A DNA stretch of 7,202 nt, taken from Geminicoccaceae bacterium. Lineage in GTDB: Bacteria; Pseudomonadota; Alphaproteobacteria; Geminicoccales; Geminicoccaceae. The notes beneath the pieces were generated by a model. The model was not told where the DNA came from and searched no databases. It was given only the letters and a program-made list of their open reading frames with translations. This document shows, in pieces, positions 6,606-7,202 of the stretch. The DNA is taken from contig JAGREZ010000028.1 in NCBI GenBank assembly GCA_020446285.1, forward strand, positions 28,641 through 35,842. The letters are read 5' to 3'. Every line of letters begins with the position of its first letter. The stretch's first letter is position 1. The position numbers were made by a program, and so were the translations under genes.

Positions 6606-6674
6606 TCTAACAGCCTGCCGGACAAATGCCGATAGCCGCACGAACAGCCCGTCGAACAAAATGCCGATAGCCGC
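6606..6674. repeat. Tandem imperfect 34/35-bp direct repeat in the pccB-mocA spacer
   Basis: The copy at 6606-6639 (34 bp) is directly followed by a copy at 6640-6674 (35 bp). Aligned by eye they share 29 of 34 bases plus one single-base gap. The last part, TGCCGATAGCCGC, is identical and the middle shares AACAGCC. A much weaker third resemblance runs into the pccB stop region (about 6675-6711, with AATGCCGCTACAGC). The repeat is upstream of the mocA-like gene and downstream of pccB on the minus strand. I see no strong hairpin within a unit and no clear promoter match. It may be a duplicated regulator site or replication slippage. Confidence 0.7.
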
Positions 6675-6704
6675 GATGCGTGACGGGCCGGTCCGGCAAT
6701 GCCG

Positions 6705-7202
<498 letters not shown>

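Noticed and set aside
5073..6635. 520-codon open frame on the + strand opposite the mocA-like gene
   Set aside because: It is antisense to a gene with clear domain motifs; its product is rich in Arg/His/Gly and has no recognisable domain. High GC commonly opens such frames.
6567..6704. Intrinsic terminator for pccB using GCCGG/CCGGC near 6687-6697
   Set aside because: The palindrome leaves a one-base loop and the A-run (T-run on the minus strand) is about 30 bases away and only four long.

Overview
The window is GC-rich chromosomal DNA that reads as an alphaproteobacterium, probably a Rhodospirillales-like lineage. The closest protein matches I recall are alphaproteobacterial: the PccB C-terminus, the fused molybdopterin-binding/MocA protein, the SufU variant and the chemoreceptor ectodomain. 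This placement comes from remembered family resemblance, not from a search. I see no phage, insertion sequence, CRISPR array, tRNA or rRNA.

Layout. Positions 1-1512 (+) hold a methyl-accepting chemotaxis protein whose 5' end lies outside the window. Positions 1513-2155 carry a small probable single-span membrane protein (54 aa, 1720-1884) and several short inverted repeats. Positions 2156-3319 (+) encode a complete class I/II PLP aminotransferase. It converges, across a 9-bp gap, on a leftward block that fills the rest of the window. In transcription order on the minus strand that block is the C-terminal third of pccB (propionyl-CoA carboxylase beta chain, 7202-6705), a 138-bp spacer with a tandem imperfect 34/35-bp repeat, a fused molybdopterin-binding plus MocA-like cytidylyltransferase gene (6566-4959), a SufS-type cysteine desulfurase (4962-3745) and a SufU-type protein (3748-3329).

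How the genes fit together. The last three minus-strand genes are joined by two ATGA stop/start overlaps and each has a good ribosome binding site, so they look like one translationally coupled unit. SufS takes sulfur from cysteine as a persulfide and SufU is its usual acceptor. A MocA-type enzyme makes the cytosine dinucleotide form of the molybdenum cofactor used by xanthine-oxidase-family hydroxylases, and in many of these the cofactor also needs a terminal sulfido ligand. The inference I find most interesting is that this unit couples cofactor nucleotide attachment to sulfur supply. The sequence shows the linkage, not the function. The chemoreceptor, the small protein and the aminotransferase show no clear functional link to this unit.
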